A stretch of DNA of 64,000 bases from Paeniglutamicibacter psychrophenolicus (GTDB lineage Bacteria; Actinomycetota; Actinomycetes; Actinomycetales; Micrococcaceae), in contig NZ_JAGIOE010000001.1 of assembly GCF_017876575.1 (NCBI RefSeq), positions 1,736,001-1,800,000 on the forward strand, read 5' to 3'. Under the pieces are notes generated by a model. The model ran no database searches and had not been told where the DNA came from. It saw only the letters and a program-made list of their open reading frames with translations. Position numbers and translations under genes: made by a program. Numbering within the stretch: position 1 is the first letter of the stretch; each line of letters starts with the position of its first letter. Shown here in pieces: positions 24,562 to 33,150 of this stretch.

Positions 24562-24567
24562 AGTCTA
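24562..24567 (-). promoter_or_regulatory. -10 box of a probable leaderless promoter (SufR-like gene)
   Basis: Minus-strand TAGACT, 6 bases before the ATG at 24555. The first CTAAAGTTAG repeat lies just upstream of it, inside the promoter. Confidence 0.5.
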
Positions 24568-24569
24568 AA

Positions 24570-24636
24570 TCTAAAGTTAGCAACTGTTGACTTAGAGCGG
24601 GTAATGTTTCTAAAGTTAGACATCATCACTTTAGAG
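24570..24636. promoter_or_regulatory. Operator array with TCTAAAGTTAG repeats
   Basis: TCTAAAGTTAG occurs at 24570-24580 and again at 24609-24619, and a related inverted copy TCACTTTAGA at 24627-24636. Each copy is itself a CTAA-AG-TTAG palindrome. On the plus strand TTGACT (24587-24592) and TAAAGT (24611-24616) form a promoter with an 18-base spacer whose -10 box is inside the second repeat. Binding of the divergent SufR-like regulator here would control both genes. Confidence 0.65.
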
Positions 24637-24651
24637 GAAAGGGTCGAGATC

Positions 24652-25059
24652 ATGGCCACCCACACCGTGAACACCGCGGCTGAGAAAAGCGCCCAGCTTC
24701 ATCACCAGGCGTTCTTCGTTTTGCGCACTATCTTCACCGTCGCACCCATCGTCTTTGGACTCGACAAGTTCACCAACCTGCTCACCGACTGGACGCATTA
24801 CCTGGCTCCCTTGGCCACCGACATCATCCCGGTCAGCCCGCAGGTCTTCATGTATGCGGTCGGCGTCGTCGAGATCATCGCCGGCATCCTCGTGGCACTT
24901 CGCCCCAAGATCGGCTCCTTGGTCGTTTGCCTCTGGTTGCTGGGAATCATCGTGAACCTGATCATCCTGCCGGGGTTCTTCGACGTTGCCCTTCGTGACT
25001 TCGGCCTGCTGGTGGCCGCATTTGCCCTGAACCGCCTGGCATTGGCGCGAGACGTTTAG
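24652..25059 (+). CDS. DoxX-like small membrane protein
   Basis: A 135-residue protein with four predicted membrane helices (about 22-42, 62-85, 88-108, 112-130) after a hydrophilic head. The general layout, with VFGLDKF in the first helix, resembles DoxX-type membrane proteins, which in some bacteria take part in redox balance of thiols or quinones; identity is too weak for a firm call. GGAAAGGG lies upstream of the ATG. It is controlled from a promoter overlapped by the operator array and so probably answers to the divergent SufR-like regulator. Its stop codon overlaps the stop of a convergent small gene. Confidence 0.75.
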   Translation: MATHTVNTAAEKSAQLHHQAFFVLRTIFTVAPIVFGLDKFTNLLTDWTHYLAPLATDIIPVSPQVFMYAVGVVEIIAGILVALRPKIGSLVVCLWLLGIIVNLIILPGFFDVALRDFGLLVAAFALNRLALARDV

Positions 25060-25319
25060 GGTTCCTTGCGGTCCTCGGGACGCGGCGGCACCGAAATCGT
25101 GGCTGGCCACGTGAGCGAAGAAGATTCGTCCACCTGGCCGGCCACTTCCCTGTGCGGCGGTGTGCCGGCCCCAGTGCCGCGGCGGGCACCCAAGCCGTCC
25201 ATGGACGCGCGTGTGGTCAGGTGGCGCTGCACGCCGGGCCACACGTGCGAGGCGATCGGGCCCGAAAGCCCGATCCTGTAGGCCTGCTGTGCAGCGGCCG
25301 AAAGCCATTGTTTCCACAT
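25056..25319 (-). CDS. Small hypothetical protein, 87 aa
   Basis: No family is recognised. The frame starts at an ATG preceded by a near-perfect AGGAGG three bases upstream and encodes a hydrophilic, slightly basic 87-residue chain (starting MWKQWLSAAAQQAYRIG) whose first 25 residues could form an amphipathic helix; the rest is Pro/Gly/Arg-rich and probably unstructured. Its TAA stop overlaps the TAG stop of the convergent DoxX-like gene. The good ribosome binding site is the main argument that it is real; composition of the second half is the main argument against. Confidence 0.5.
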   Translation of the reverse strand: MWKQWLSAAAQQAYRIGLSGPIASHVWPGVQRHLTTRASMDGLGARRGTGAGTPPHREVAGQVDESSSLTWPATISVPPRPEDRKEP

Positions 25320-25519
25320 GGTCCTCCTGCCACCATGGAGACATGTTCCTTGAACCGGCCGGAATCCCACGTGCTGCGCTGACAAGAAGCGTGTGGCTCC
25401 GGGAAACCCAACATTTTCCCTAGTCCCGTGCCGGGGCAGTAGACGAACCAACCCCCACGCGTGCGGCGGCGACCGGAGAAACGGTACTTTGGCGGCACAC
25501 GGTTCTTGCAACGAACGGG

Positions 25520-27259
25520 ATGCTTCCAATGACGATTCCAACGGCACGCGCGGAACGAACCGACGAACAAAAACAACACCGCAACATCCTGCTGGTCTTT
25601 GCCGGGCTGGTCATGACGATGCTGCTGGCCTCCCTGGACCAAACGATCTTCTCAACCGCACTGCCAACGATCGTCGGCGAACTCAACGGCGTCAACGAAA
25701 TGCTGTGGGTCATCACGATATACATCCTGGCGTCCACCATCACCCTTCCGATCTACGGGAAGATGGGCGACCTGGTGGGCCGCAAGGGCATCTTCATGGG
25801 GGCCATCAGCCTGTTCATCTTCGGATCGATAGTGGGTGGCTTTGCCCCGGACATGGCTTGGTTGATTGCCGGGCGCGGCATCCAGGGGCTGGGCGGCGGC
25901 GGGCTGATGGTGCTCTCCCAGGCGATCATCGCCGACGTGGTTCCGGCCCGCGAGCGCGGCAAGTACATGGGCATCATGGGCGGGGTCTTCGCGCTGTCCT
26001 CGGTGGCGGGTCCATTGCTGGGCGGCTGGTTCACCGAGGAAGTGACATGGCGGTGGTGCCTGTGGATGAACATCCCGCTGGGCATCATGGCCTTGGTTGC
26101 GGCGCTGTTCTTCCTCCACCTTCCCGAGACCGCCGCCGGGGAACGGCCTCGTGTGGATGTCGGCGGCATGCTGCTGCTGGCGGTGGCCTCCACGGCGTTG
26201 GTGCTGACCACCACCTGGGGCGGGACCACCTACGCGTGGGATTCGGCAATGGTGCTCTTCCTCATTGGCCTCACGCTGGCTGCCGCGGTGCTGTTCGTGC
26301 TGGTGGAACGGCGGGCCCAGGCCCCGATCATGTCCATGAAGTTGTTCAGGGAGCCCAACTTCATCAGGACCACCCTGGCCGGCCTGGTCATCGGGGTGGC
26401 CATGTTCGGGGCGCTGGCCTACCTGCCGACATTCCTGCAGATGGTCACCGGGGCCAACGCCACCCAGGCGGGTTTGCTGATGATCCCGATGATGGGCGGG
26501 CTGCTGGTGACATCCATTGGTTCCGGCGCCTTCGTCAGCAAGACCGGGCGCTACAAGTGGTTCCCCGTGGTGGGAACGCTCGTGGTCGCCGGGGCGCTGG
26601 CCCTGCTCTCGACCATGGATGCAGACCTCCAGGTGTGGATCATCTGTTGCTATCTCGCGCTGATGGGCGTCGGGCTCGGGCTCGGGATGCAGATCCTGGT
26701 GTTGATCGTGCAAAACACCTTTCCCAACTCGCAGGTGGGCATGGCCACGGCGGCCAACAACTACTTCCGGCAGATCGGTGCCTCGATCGGCACGGCCGTT
26801 GTCGGCAGCGTTTTCGTCACGAACCTGGGCAACCTGCTGACCGAAAGGATGCCGGCCGCAGGTGCCGGCCCGCAGGGCGATTCCAACTCGTTCACCCCGG
26901 AGTTGGTGCGGTCCCTTCCCGAGGGAATTCGCCACATCATTGTCGGGGCCTACAGCGATGCGCTGACTCCGGTGTTCCTCTACATGGTGCCGTTGGTGAT
27001 TGCCGCCGCCATCGTGCTGGTGTTCCTGAGGGAAAAGCCCTTGGCCACCTCCATCGAGCGTGACGGGCACAAGAAGCCGGTCCCGGTTGCGGACTCCGGG
27101 CCCTACCCCGGAAACGGGGAACCTGAAACCGTAACGGTTCCCGGGACACCATCGAGCGGGGATGCCGCCACGGCAGCGCCGGATTCGGGAACCGCGCCCG
27201 GTGCGGTGCCGGGAACCCCGTCACCTCGCCACCGGGCGACGCCCCCCGGCGACGGGTAG
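25520..27259 (+). CDS. MFS drug exporter, DHA2 (14-TM, EmrB/QacA) family
   Basis: A 579-residue proton-driven exporter of the major facilitator superfamily. Fourteen helices can be followed between about 22 and 515. Motif A between helices 2 and 3 is GKMGDLVGRKGIF, motif D1 is LASLDQTIFSTALPTI in helix 1, and motif C is GGVFALSSVAGPLLGG in helix 5, all typical of the DHA2 drug:H+ antiporters. A Pro/Thr/Gly-rich tail of about 65 residues follows the last helix and is likely disordered. No regulator adjoins it. Two ATGs (25520, 25529) are possible; neither has a clear ribosome binding site. Substrates cannot be told from sequence. Confidence 0.9.
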   Translation: MLPMTIPTARAERTDEQKQHRNILLVFAGLVMTMLLASLDQTIFSTALPTIVGELNGVNEMLWVITIYILASTITLPIYGKMGDLVGRKGIFMGAISLFIFGSIVGGFAPDMAWLIAGRGIQGLGGGGLMVLSQAIIADVVPARERGKYMGIMGGVFALSSVAGPLLGGWFTEEVTWRWCLWMNIPLGIMALVAALFFLHLPETAAGERPRVDVGGMLLLAVASTALVLTTTWGGTTYAWDSAMVLFLIGLTLAAAVLFVLVERRAQAPIMSMKLFREPNFIRTTLAGLVIGVAMFGALAYLPTFLQMVTGANATQAGLLMIPMMGGLLVTSIGSGAFVSKTGRYKWFPVVGTLVVAGALALLSTMDADLQVWIICCYLALMGVGLGLGMQILVLIVQNTFPNSQVGMATAANNYFRQIGASIGTAVVGSVFVTNLGNLLTERMPAAGAGPQGDSNSFTPELVRSLPEGIRHIIVGAYSDALTPVFLYMVPLVIAAAIVLVFLREKPLATSIERDGHKKPVPVADSGPYPGNGEPETVTVPGTPSSGDAATAAPDSGTAPGAVPGTPSPRHRATPPGDG

Positions 27260-27304
27260 GCGCGGCCCACGGATGGAATCGGCCGTCGGCGCCGGCGGAC
27301 AACG

Positions 27305-27351
27305 CGCGGGAGGCCGGGTCGGTGATTGCCTCACCGGCCCGGCCTCCCGCG
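27305..27351. terminator. Strong bidirectional terminator hairpin
   Basis: CGCGGGAGGCCGGG and CCCGGCCTCCCGCG pair, extended by CGGTGA/TCACCG after one bulge, giving a stem of about 20 bp around TTGCC between the convergent exporter and aminotransferase genes. Confidence 0.88.
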
Positions 27352-27370
27352 TTGCGTTTCCGCGGTTTTC

Positions 27371-28786
27371 CTAGAGGTGGTTTTCCGCCTCGGTGAGCAC
27401 CGAGCGCAGGATCGATTCCATCGCATCGAATTCCGGCGGGCCCACGGTCAGCGGCGGGGCCAGCTGGATCACCGGGTCCCCACGGTCGTCGGCGCGGCAG
27501 TACAGCCCGGCGTCATAGAGCGCGGTGGACAGGAAGCCGCGCAGCAGGCGCTCGGATTCGTCGTCGTTGAACGTCTCCTTGGTCTTCTTGTCCTTGACCA
27601 GCTCGATGCCGTAGAAGTAGCCCGCCCCGCGCACGTCCCCGACGATCGGCAGGTCCTTGAGCTTCTCCAGCGTGGATTTGAAGATCGGGGCGTTGTCCTT
27701 GACCCTCTGGTTCAGGCCCTCGCGCTCGAAGATGTCCAGGTTTGCCATGGCCACCGCGGTCGACACCGGGTGTCCACCGAAGGTATAGCCGTGGTAGAAC
27801 GTGGTGTCCCCGTGCTTGAAGGGTTCGAAGAGCCTCTCGGAGGCGATCATGGCACCCAGCGGCGAGTAGCCGCTGGTGATGCCCTTGGCGCAGGTGATGA
27901 TGTCCGGGACGTAGCCGAAGTCGTCGCAGGCGAACATCGAGCCGATGCGGCCGAAGGCGCAGATGACCTCGTCCGAGACCAGCAGCACGTCGTACTCGTC
28001 GCAGATTTCGCGCACCCGCTGGAAGTAGCCCGGGGGTGGCGGGAAGCAGCCGCCGGAGTTCTGCACCGGTTCCAGGAAGACCGCGGCGACCGAATCGGCG
28101 CCCTCGAACTCGATGGCCTCGCGGATGCGCTCGGCGGCCCAGAATCCGAAGTCTTTCTCGTTGTCCGCGAACTGTTCCGGCGCGCGGTAGAAGTTGGTGT
28201 TCGGGACCCGGAAGGTGCCCGGCACCAACGGCTCGAAGGGTGTCTTCATGCCTGGCAGGGAGGTGATGGCCAGGGCACCCTGCGGGGTGCCGTGGTAGGC
28301 GAGCGCCCGGGAAATCACCTTGTACTTGCCGGGCTTGCCCTGCAGCTTGAAGTACTGCTTGGCGAGCTTGAACGCCGATTCGACCGCTTCGCCGCCGCCG
28401 GTGGTGAAGAAGACGCGGTTCAAATCGCCAGGTGCGTAGTTGGCCAGGCGCTCGGCGAGGTCGATGGCCGGTTCGTGCGCGTAGGACCAAAGCGGCATGA
28501 AGGCAAGCTTTTCGGCCTGCTTGGCTGCGGCCTCGGCCAGTTCGGCGCGGCCGTGCCCCGCGTTGACGACAAAGAGGCCGGCAAGCCCGTCAATGTAGCT
28601 TTTGCCCTGGTCGTCCCAGAGGGTGTGGCCCTTGCCTCGGGTGATGATCGGGACGCGGCCGCCCTCCTGCAGGACGGAGTGGCGTGCCATGTGCATCCAC
28701 AAGTGGTCCCTGGCGGCGACCTGGCGGTCGGTGCCCAGGGGCGTGGTGTTGGCGGTGGTGCTGGTCGTGGTGCTGGAAATGCTCAT
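27371..28786 (-). CDS. Class III aminotransferase, putrescine/SpuC-like
   Basis: A 471-residue PLP-dependent omega-aminotransferase. Visible hallmarks are LWDDQGKSYIDGLAGLFVVN, FFTTGGGEAVESAFKLAKQY, AYHGTPQGA, the aspartate loop VLLVSDEVICAFGR and the Schiff-base Lys301 in TCAKGITSGYSP. It resembles the putrescine:pyruvate (SpuC) and related diamine aminotransferases, which form 4-aminobutanal. Its ATG overlaps the stop of an Lrp-type regulator gene (ATGA), and the divergent unit is a polyamine ABC transporter, so uptake and first catabolic step are side by side. Other primary amines remain possible. Confidence 0.88.
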   Translation of the reverse strand: MSISSTTTSTTANTTPLGTDRQVAARDHLWMHMARHSVLQEGGRVPIITRGKGHTLWDDQGKSYIDGLAGLFVVNAGHGRAELAEAAAKQAEKLAFMPLWSYAHEPAIDLAERLANYAPGDLNRVFFTTGGGEAVESAFKLAKQYFKLQGKPGKYKVISRALAYHGTPQGALAITSLPGMKTPFEPLVPGTFRVPNTNFYRAPEQFADNEKDFGFWAAERIREAIEFEGADSVAAVFLEPVQNSGGCFPPPPGYFQRVREICDEYDVLLVSDEVICAFGRIGSMFACDDFGYVPDIITCAKGITSGYSPLGAMIASERLFEPFKHGDTTFYHGYTFGGHPVSTAVAMANLDIFEREGLNQRVKDNAPIFKSTLEKLKDLPIVGDVRGAGYFYGIELVKDKKTKETFNDDESERLLRGFLSTALYDAGLYCRADDRGDPVIQLAPPLTVGPPEFDAMESILRSVLTEAENHL

Positions 28787-29262
28787 CGGGTACCCCAGTT
28801 GTATTCCTGTTTGCGTAGCGAGAGATACATGAACGTTTCGGTTTCACGCACCCCCTCCACGGATCGAATTTCTGTGATGATACGAAGCAGGTCCTCATCA
28901 TTGGCGCAGATGACTTCCGCAATGATGTCCGAAGGTCCGGCCACCACAACGCAGTAGTCGACCTCGGGCAGGGCCGCGATCCTGTCGGCGGTGGCAATGA
29001 TGTCGCCGGTGGATCGGATGCCCAGGAGGGCCTGGCGCTTGAAACCAAGTTGCAGCGGGTCGGTGACCGCCACTACCTGCATGACTTTGCTGTCGACGAG
29101 TTTTTGGACCCGCTGCCGTACGGCTGCCTCGCTGAGGCCCACGGCCTTGCCAATGGCGGCGTATGAACGCCGCCCGTCTTGCTGCAATTGCTCAATGATC
29201 GCCTTGGACGTTTCATCCATGGCGAAGCCATTGGATGTGCCGTTGGGTGCGGATTGGGTCAC
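28783..29262 (-). CDS. Lrp/AsnC family transcriptional regulator
   Basis: A 159-residue regulator with an N-terminal helix-turn-helix (about 15-65, DGRRSYAAIGKAVGLSEAAVRQRVQKL) and a C-terminal RAM (AsnC) domain (about 80-150, with PEVDYCVVVAGPSDIIAEV). Such proteins form octamers that respond to amino acids or related metabolites. It is translationally coupled to the amine aminotransferase and divergent from the polyamine transporter, so it probably controls both. The GTG start has AGGAGG about 11 bases upstream; an internal ATG 14 codons later is a fallback start. Confidence 0.9.
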   Translation of the reverse strand: MTQSAPNGTSNGFAMDETSKAIIEQLQQDGRRSYAAIGKAVGLSEAAVRQRVQKLVDSKVMQVVAVTDPLQLGFKRQALLGIRSTGDIIATADRIAALPEVDYCVVVAGPSDIIAEVICANDEDLLRIITEIRSVEGVRETETFMYLSLRKQEYNWGTR

Positions 29263-29443
29263 TTCCTATCGACCTCCTGATCGAACGAATTGGGTGGCCA
29301 AGCTCGCGGATGTGGCTTCCGCCCCACCACTTGGGAATGAGCATAGCCCGAAGGAATCAGTTGTGGAAGGGGTGTTTTACGGCAGATTTCCGTGGTGCTG
29401 GAAATGCAACTCAACGAAAACTATTGTCAGCTCGGAAAATTCC

Positions 29444-29460
29444 TGACATGATCCATGTCA
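29444..29460. promoter_or_regulatory. Palindrome upstream of the polyamine transporter
   Basis: TGACATG-ATC-CATGTCA is a perfect 7-bp inverted repeat with a 3-base centre in the divergent region between the Lrp gene and the first binding-protein gene. It is a likely binding site for the Lrp regulator or a global nitrogen regulator. Confidence 0.55.
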
Positions 29461-29469
29461 AGAGTTGGG

Positions 29470-29485
29470 CGTGACGAGCGTCACG
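29470..29485. promoter_or_regulatory. Second inverted repeat upstream of the polyamine transporter
   Basis: CGTGAC-GAGC-GTCACG, 6-bp perfect repeat with a 4-base spacer, 10 bases after the first palindrome and about 50 bases before the start codon. It may be a separate operator. Confidence 0.5.
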
Positions 29486-29537
29486 ATCGCCCAGTGTTCA
29501 TCAAGGGAAGATGCAACGCCAGTTGAAGGGGAACCAG

Positions 29538-30776
29538 ATGATGTCCAACCAGAACCAGCGCGAAATGCCTCGGGATCCGGCCGTACGGGCCCTGATCGGA
29601 CAGGCGCAGCGCATGCAGTTGTCACGCCGCAAGCTGCTGGCAGGTGCCGGAGGCCTGGGGTTGGCAGCCTTCCTGGCTGCCTGCGGCACCGGAGGCGGAG
29701 GAGGCAGCGCCACCAGCGCCGCCGCGGCCGTAACGGACATGTCCGAAAGCGACAAGAACGTCTTCTGGGCCAACTGGACCCTGTACCTGGACTACGACGA
29801 CAAGGCCAAGAAATATCCAACGCTCGAGGAATTCACCAAGCGCACCGGGATCAAGACGCATTACGCCGAGGACATCGACGGCAACGATTCCTACTACGGC
29901 AAGGTCCAGGCGCAGCTCTCCGCGGGCCAGGACATCGGCCAGGACATCATGACGCTGACCGACTGGATGACCGGCCGGGTCATCCGCCAGGGCTTCACCC
30001 AGGAACTGGACCACGCCAATATCCCGAACATGAAGAACCTGCTGCCAACCTTGAAAGACGTTGACTTCGATCCGGGCCGGAAGAACTCGCTGACCTGGCA
30101 AAGCGGCTACGCGGGCATCGCGTACAACAAGGCCAAGTACCCCAAGGGACTGCGCAACGTCTCCGACCTGTGGAACCCGGATCTCAAGGGCCGGATCACG
30201 GTGCTCGATGAAATGCGCGACACCATGGGCCTGTTGCTGCTCGACAACGGCGTGGAAATCTCCGACAAATGGGGAGACACCGAATTCGCCGCGGCCACCG
30301 ATGTGCTCTCCAAGCAAATCGCCAACGGCCAGATCCGCCAGGTGAAGGGCAACTCCTACAAGGAGGACTTCATCTCGGGTGACGCCATCGCCGGAATCGT
30401 CTGGAGCGGGGATATCACCCAGATGAACTTCGAGAACGACAACCAGTGGGAGTTCGTGCTTCCCGATGCGGGCGGAACCCTGTGGAGCGACAACCTCATG
30501 GTCCCTGTCGCCTCCCCACGCAAGGCCAACGCCGAGAAGCTCATGGACTACTACTACGAACCGGAGGTCGCCGCCCAGGTGGCCGCCTACGTGAACTTCA
30601 TTTCCCCGGTCGAGGGTGCCAAGGAAGCCATGGAAAAGATCGACCCGGAACTGATGAACAATCCGCTGATCTTCCCGTCCGAATCCGACCTGGCCAAGGC
30701 GCACGTCTTCAGGTCACTGAGCGCCGAGGAAGAAACCAACTTCAACAGCCAGTTCCAAACCGCGATCGGAGCCTAA
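29538..30776 (+). CDS. Polyamine ABC transporter substrate-binding protein 1 (PotD-like)
   Basis: A 412-residue extracellular binding protein of the PotD/PotF type. It has a twin-arginine signal (SRRKLL, Arg30-Arg31) followed by a hydrophobic stretch and the lipobox LAAC (Cys49), so it should be a Tat-exported lipoprotein. The mature part begins ANWTLYLDYDDK and carries the two-lobe pattern of polyamine/spermidine-binding proteins (KVQAQLSAGQDIGQDIM, YAGIAYNK). It is the first gene of a five-gene operon and is followed with a one-base overlap by a paralogue. ATG 29538 was chosen since AAGGGG lies 6 bases upstream; an ATG at 29511 is an alternative. Confidence 0.9.
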   Translation: MMSNQNQREMPRDPAVRALIGQAQRMQLSRRKLLAGAGGLGLAAFLAACGTGGGGGSATSAAAAVTDMSESDKNVFWANWTLYLDYDDKAKKYPTLEEFTKRTGIKTHYAEDIDGNDSYYGKVQAQLSAGQDIGQDIMTLTDWMTGRVIRQGFTQELDHANIPNMKNLLPTLKDVDFDPGRKNSLTWQSGYAGIAYNKAKYPKGLRNVSDLWNPDLKGRITVLDEMRDTMGLLLLDNGVEISDKWGDTEFAAATDVLSKQIANGQIRQVKGNSYKEDFISGDAIAGIVWSGDITQMNFENDNQWEFVLPDAGGTLWSDNLMVPVASPRKANAEKLMDYYYEPEVAAQVAAYVNFISPVEGAKEAMEKIDPELMNNPLIFPSESDLAKAHVFRSLSAEEETNFNSQFQTAIGA

Positions 30777-31993
30777 TGTCCCGCCACGACCATCAGTTCT
30801 CTTCCCGTCGACGCATCGCGCGCGGGATTGCGGAAGCCCAGGCTTCACGCAGGGGCGTGTTGGCCGGTGCCGGCGGGCTGGCATTGGCCGGCCTGCTGGC
30901 AGCCTGCGGGACCTCCGGTCCCAAGTCCTCCGCCGGCCCCAGCGCCGCAGTCGATGTGTCCGGCGAGCAAAAGCTCGTCAACTGGGCCAACTGGACGTTG
31001 TACCTGGACTACGACGACAAGACCAAGAAGTATCCGACCCTCGAACGGTTCATGAAGGAAAGCGGCATCACCGCCAAGTACGCGGAGGACATCGACTCCA
31101 ACGACACCTACTACGGCAAGATCCAGGCCCAGCTGGCTGCCGGCAAGGACATCGGGCAGGACATCATCACCCCCAGCGACTGGATGTCCGAGCGGCTGAT
31201 CCGCCAGGGCTACGTCCAGGAACTCGACCACGCCAACATCCCCAACATCAAGAACCTGCTGCCGGAACTGCGCGATGTCCGCTTCGACCCCGGACGCACG
31301 AAGTCCCTGACCTGGCAATCAGGGTTCACCGGGCTGGCCTGGAACAAGGAGGCCTTCCCGAAGGGCCTGAAAAACGTCTCGGACCTGTGGGACCCGGCGC
31401 TCAAGGGCCGGGTCACGGTGCTGGACGAAATGCGCGACACCATGCCGATGCTGTTGCTCGACGACGGCGTGGACATCCAGGGCGACTGGGGAGAGAACGA
31501 ATACGGGAACTCGCTGGACGTGCTGGAAAAGAACATCGCCAACGGCCAGATCCGCCAGGTGAAGGGCAACTCCTACAAGCAGGATTTCATTTCCGGGGAT
31601 GCGATCGCCGGGCTGGTCTACTCCGGGGACATCACCCAGTTGAACTTCGAAGAGGGCGACAAATGGGAATTCGTGATGCCCGAGGCCAAGGGCCTGATCT
31701 GGAGCGACAACTTCATGGTCCCGATCGGTGCCACGCACAAGACCAACGCCGAGAAGCTCATGGACTTCTACTACGACCCGGACGTCGCAGCCGAGGTGGC
31801 GGCCTACGTGAACTACGTCTGCCCCGTGGTCGGCGCACGTGAGGCCATGGAAAAGATCGACCCGGAACTCGTGGACAACCCGCTGATCTTCCCGACCGAG
31901 GAATTCCTGTCCCTTTCCTCCACCGAGCGCGCGATGAGCGTGGAGGAAGAAACCCAGTTCCAGAACATGTTCCAGCAAGTGATTGGTGCCTGA
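30776..31993 (+). CDS. Polyamine ABC transporter substrate-binding protein 2 (PotD-like)
   Basis: A 405-residue paralogue of the preceding protein, with whole blocks identical (NWANWTLYLDYDDK, QIRQVKGNSYK). It too has a twin-arginine signal (SRRGVL, Arg25-Arg26) and lipobox LAAC (Cys44). Its ATG shares one base with the previous stop (TAATG). Two binding proteins in front of one ATPase and two permeases imply either widened substrate range or different affinities. Residues lining the cleft differ in places (for example TPSDWM versus TLTDWM), but ligand specificity cannot be read from this. Duplication in place is the simplest origin. Confidence 0.9.
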   Translation: MSRHDHQFSSRRRIARGIAEAQASRRGVLAGAGGLALAGLLAACGTSGPKSSAGPSAAVDVSGEQKLVNWANWTLYLDYDDKTKKYPTLERFMKESGITAKYAEDIDSNDTYYGKIQAQLAAGKDIGQDIITPSDWMSERLIRQGYVQELDHANIPNIKNLLPELRDVRFDPGRTKSLTWQSGFTGLAWNKEAFPKGLKNVSDLWDPALKGRVTVLDEMRDTMPMLLLDDGVDIQGDWGENEYGNSLDVLEKNIANGQIRQVKGNSYKQDFISGDAIAGLVYSGDITQLNFEEGDKWEFVMPEAKGLIWSDNFMVPIGATHKTNAEKLMDFYYDPDVAAEVAAYVNYVCPVVGAREAMEKIDPELVDNPLIFPTEEFLSLSSTERAMSVEEETQFQNMFQQVIGA

Positions 31994-31995
31994 CA

Positions 31996-33150
31996 ATGAC
32001 AACCACGACTTCCCTGAAGGGAAAGGCCCAGCCCATGACATCCTCCGGGGCGGACCTTCACCTGGGCAACGTCACCAAGCGGTTTGCCGACTTCACCGCG
32101 GTTGACGACCTGACCCTGACGGTGCCCAGCGGCACTTTCTTCGCACTCCTGGGCCCCTCGGGCTGCGGCAAGACCACCACGTTGCGGATGATCGCAGGCC
32201 TTGAACAACCCACCAGCGGGACCATCAGCATCGGCGGGCAGGACGTCACCAAGCTCGCCTCGTACCAGCGCCAGGTCAACACCGTTTTCCAGTCCTACGC
32301 GCTCTTCCCGCACATGAGCGTGCTGGACAACGTGGCCTTCGGGCTCAAGCGCAAGGGGGTCAAGGACTCGGTGTCCCGGGCCAAGGCCGCACTGGAAATG
32401 GTGGAGCTCGAACACCTCGCGTCGCGCAAGCCGGTCCAGCTCTCCGGCGGGCAGCAGCAGCGCGTGGCCCTGGCACGGGCCCTGGTCAACCGCCCCGCGG
32501 TCCTGCTGCTCGACGAGCCGCTCGGCGCCCTGGACATGAAGCTGCGCCGGCAGATGCAGGTGGAGCTCAAATCCATCCAGACCGAGGTCGGCCTGACCTT
32601 CATCCACGTGACCCACGACCAGGAAGAGGCCATGACCATGGCCGACACCGTCGCGGTCATGAACAAGGGCAAGATCGAGCAGATGGGTGCCCCGCGCGAC
32701 CTGTACGAACTGCCCAAGACCGCCTTCGTGGCCAACTTCCTGGGCAAGTCCAACCTCATGCATGGAACGGTGACCGAGGACCTCGGCGACGCCGTCGCCG
32801 TGAACGCGGCCGGGCACCGACTGGTCATGCCCAAGGACCGGTCGGTGGCCCACAGCGGTGCCGCCGTGGTGGGAGTGCGCCCGGAAAAGATGCGGGTGCT
32901 GAACCTGCCCGACGACTACTCGCCCACGGCCAACATGCTCACCGGCACGGTGCTGGACGCCTCCTTCACCGGGGTCAGCACCGAGTACCTGGTGGAGGTC
33001 CAGGGCATCGGAACCATCGGGACATTCTCGCAGAACATGGGCCAACCACCGGCACAGCGCGGGGACACCGTGCGCATGACCTGGGAACCGGAATTCTCCT
33101 TCGGACTTGACGGGGCCGAAGAGGCAACCGCAGGGAGGGACGCGATATGA
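31996..33150 (+). CDS. potA: Polyamine ABC transporter ATP-binding protein (PotA-like)
   Basis: A 384-residue ATPase energising polyamine import. Walker A is GPSGCGKTT, the Q-loop lies in NTVFQSYALFPH, the signature is LSGGQQQR, Walker B is LLLDEPLGALD and the switch His is in HVTHDQEEAMTM. A C-terminal TOBE domain (about 285-370) is typical for PotA/MalK-type subunits. It starts two bases after the second binding-protein gene and its stop overlaps the start of the first permease (ATGA). An ATG 14 codons inside is an alternative start. Confidence 0.93.
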   Translation: MTTTTSLKGKAQPMTSSGADLHLGNVTKRFADFTAVDDLTLTVPSGTFFALLGPSGCGKTTTLRMIAGLEQPTSGTISIGGQDVTKLASYQRQVNTVFQSYALFPHMSVLDNVAFGLKRKGVKDSVSRAKAALEMVELEHLASRKPVQLSGGQQQRVALARALVNRPAVLLLDEPLGALDMKLRRQMQVELKSIQTEVGLTFIHVTHDQEEAMTMADTVAVMNKGKIEQMGAPRDLYELPKTAFVANFLGKSNLMHGTVTEDLGDAVAVNAAGHRLVMPKDRSVAHSGAAVVGVRPEKMRVLNLPDDYSPTANMLTGTVLDASFTGVSTEYLVEVQGIGTIGTFSQNMGQPPAQRGDTVRMTWEPEFSFGLDGAEEATAGRDAI

